DNA of 5,933 nt, taken from the NCBI GenBank assembly GCA_964346295.1, contig CAYFUG010000032.1, positions 1 to 5,933 on the forward strand, given 5' to 3'. Shown here one piece after another: positions 5,886 through 5,933 of the stretch. Source of the DNA: CAYFUG01 sp964346295. GTDB lineage: Bacteria; Patescibacteriota; Minisyncoccia; Moranbacterales; DUUL01. The stretch's first letter is position 1; every line of letters starts with the position of its first letter. The notes below the pieces were generated by a model, which was given only the letters and a program-made list of their open reading frames with translations, ran no database searches and was not told where the DNA came from. The translations under genes were made by a program, and so were the position numbers.

Positions 5886-5917
5886 CTAGACTACCACTTC
5901 CAAAAGTGCTAGTCTAG
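5886..5917. repeat. Long near-perfect palindrome upstream of the pilin gene
   Basis: The arms CTAGACTACCACTT (5886-5899) and AAGTGCTAGTCTAG (5904-5917) pair over 14 positions with a single C-C mismatch, around a CCAA loop. It lies about 90 bp upstream of the pilin start. Neither strand has a clear T tract after the stem, so it is not a textbook terminator, although it could end a gene beyond the right edge. Alternatives are a regulator-binding site for the pilin promoter or a dispersed palindromic repeat. Confidence 0.6.
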
Positions 5918-5933
5918 GATTATGAATAAACAA

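Noticed and set aside
5840..5905. Possible leftward promoter for the pilin gene (TTGGAA and TAAAAT on the minus strand)
   Set aside because: The -35 match is only 4 of 6 and the 19-bp spacer is too long to be convincing in AT-rich DNA.
5922..5933. ATG at the right edge that could begin a rightward gene
   Set aside because: Only four codons are visible and the ribosome binding site is weak, so it cannot be supported from this window.
1..5933. CRISPR array, tRNA, rRNA or insertion sequence
   Set aside because: I saw no regularly spaced repeats, no tRNA- or rRNA-like segments and no transposase motifs in the window.

Overview
The window looks like chromosomal DNA from a small-genome, moderately AT-rich bacterium. 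The best guess is a Candidate Phyla Radiation (Patescibacteria) lineage. This rests on a short, lone FtsQ-like gene, several gene starts with little or no Shine-Dalgarno sequence, and a compact cysteine-bearing type IV-like prepilin. The assignment is an inference; no rRNA or tRNA gene is present to confirm it. The standard genetic code fits: no long reading frame needs TGA recoded.

Layout, left to right. (1) The extreme left holds the last 49 codons of an unrecognised, very AT-rich gene (3-152). (2) A 162-bp gap carries a TATAAT hexamer and a perfect small inverted repeat. (3) The rightward block is ftsQ-like (315-1199), a MutT-like Nudix hydrolase (1283-1714), a small protein of the nucleoside 2-deoxyribosyltransferase-like fold (1774-2112), and a full-length uvrA (2141-5170). 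(4) uvrA converges on a leftward prepilin gene (5294-5794), with a strong hairpin between them that is oriented to terminate the pilin transcript. (5) The right end (5795-5933) is the pilin leader region, with a good ribosome binding site and a long, nearly perfect palindrome.

The rightward genes are closely spaced (gaps of 83, 59 and 28 bp) and could be co-transcribed. UvrA (excision repair), the Nudix protein (nucleotide clean-up) and the deoxyribosyltransferase-like protein (probable nucleoside binding) share a loose theme of nucleotide and DNA maintenance. FtsQ does not fit that theme, so the cluster may be only positional.

I found no clearly new multi-gene system. The most interesting signals are a GC-rich palindrome inserted in frame inside uvrA, which makes the protein longer than usual; the palindrome upstream of the pilin gene; and a deoxyribosyltransferase-like protein with Asp where classical family members carry the catalytic Glu.
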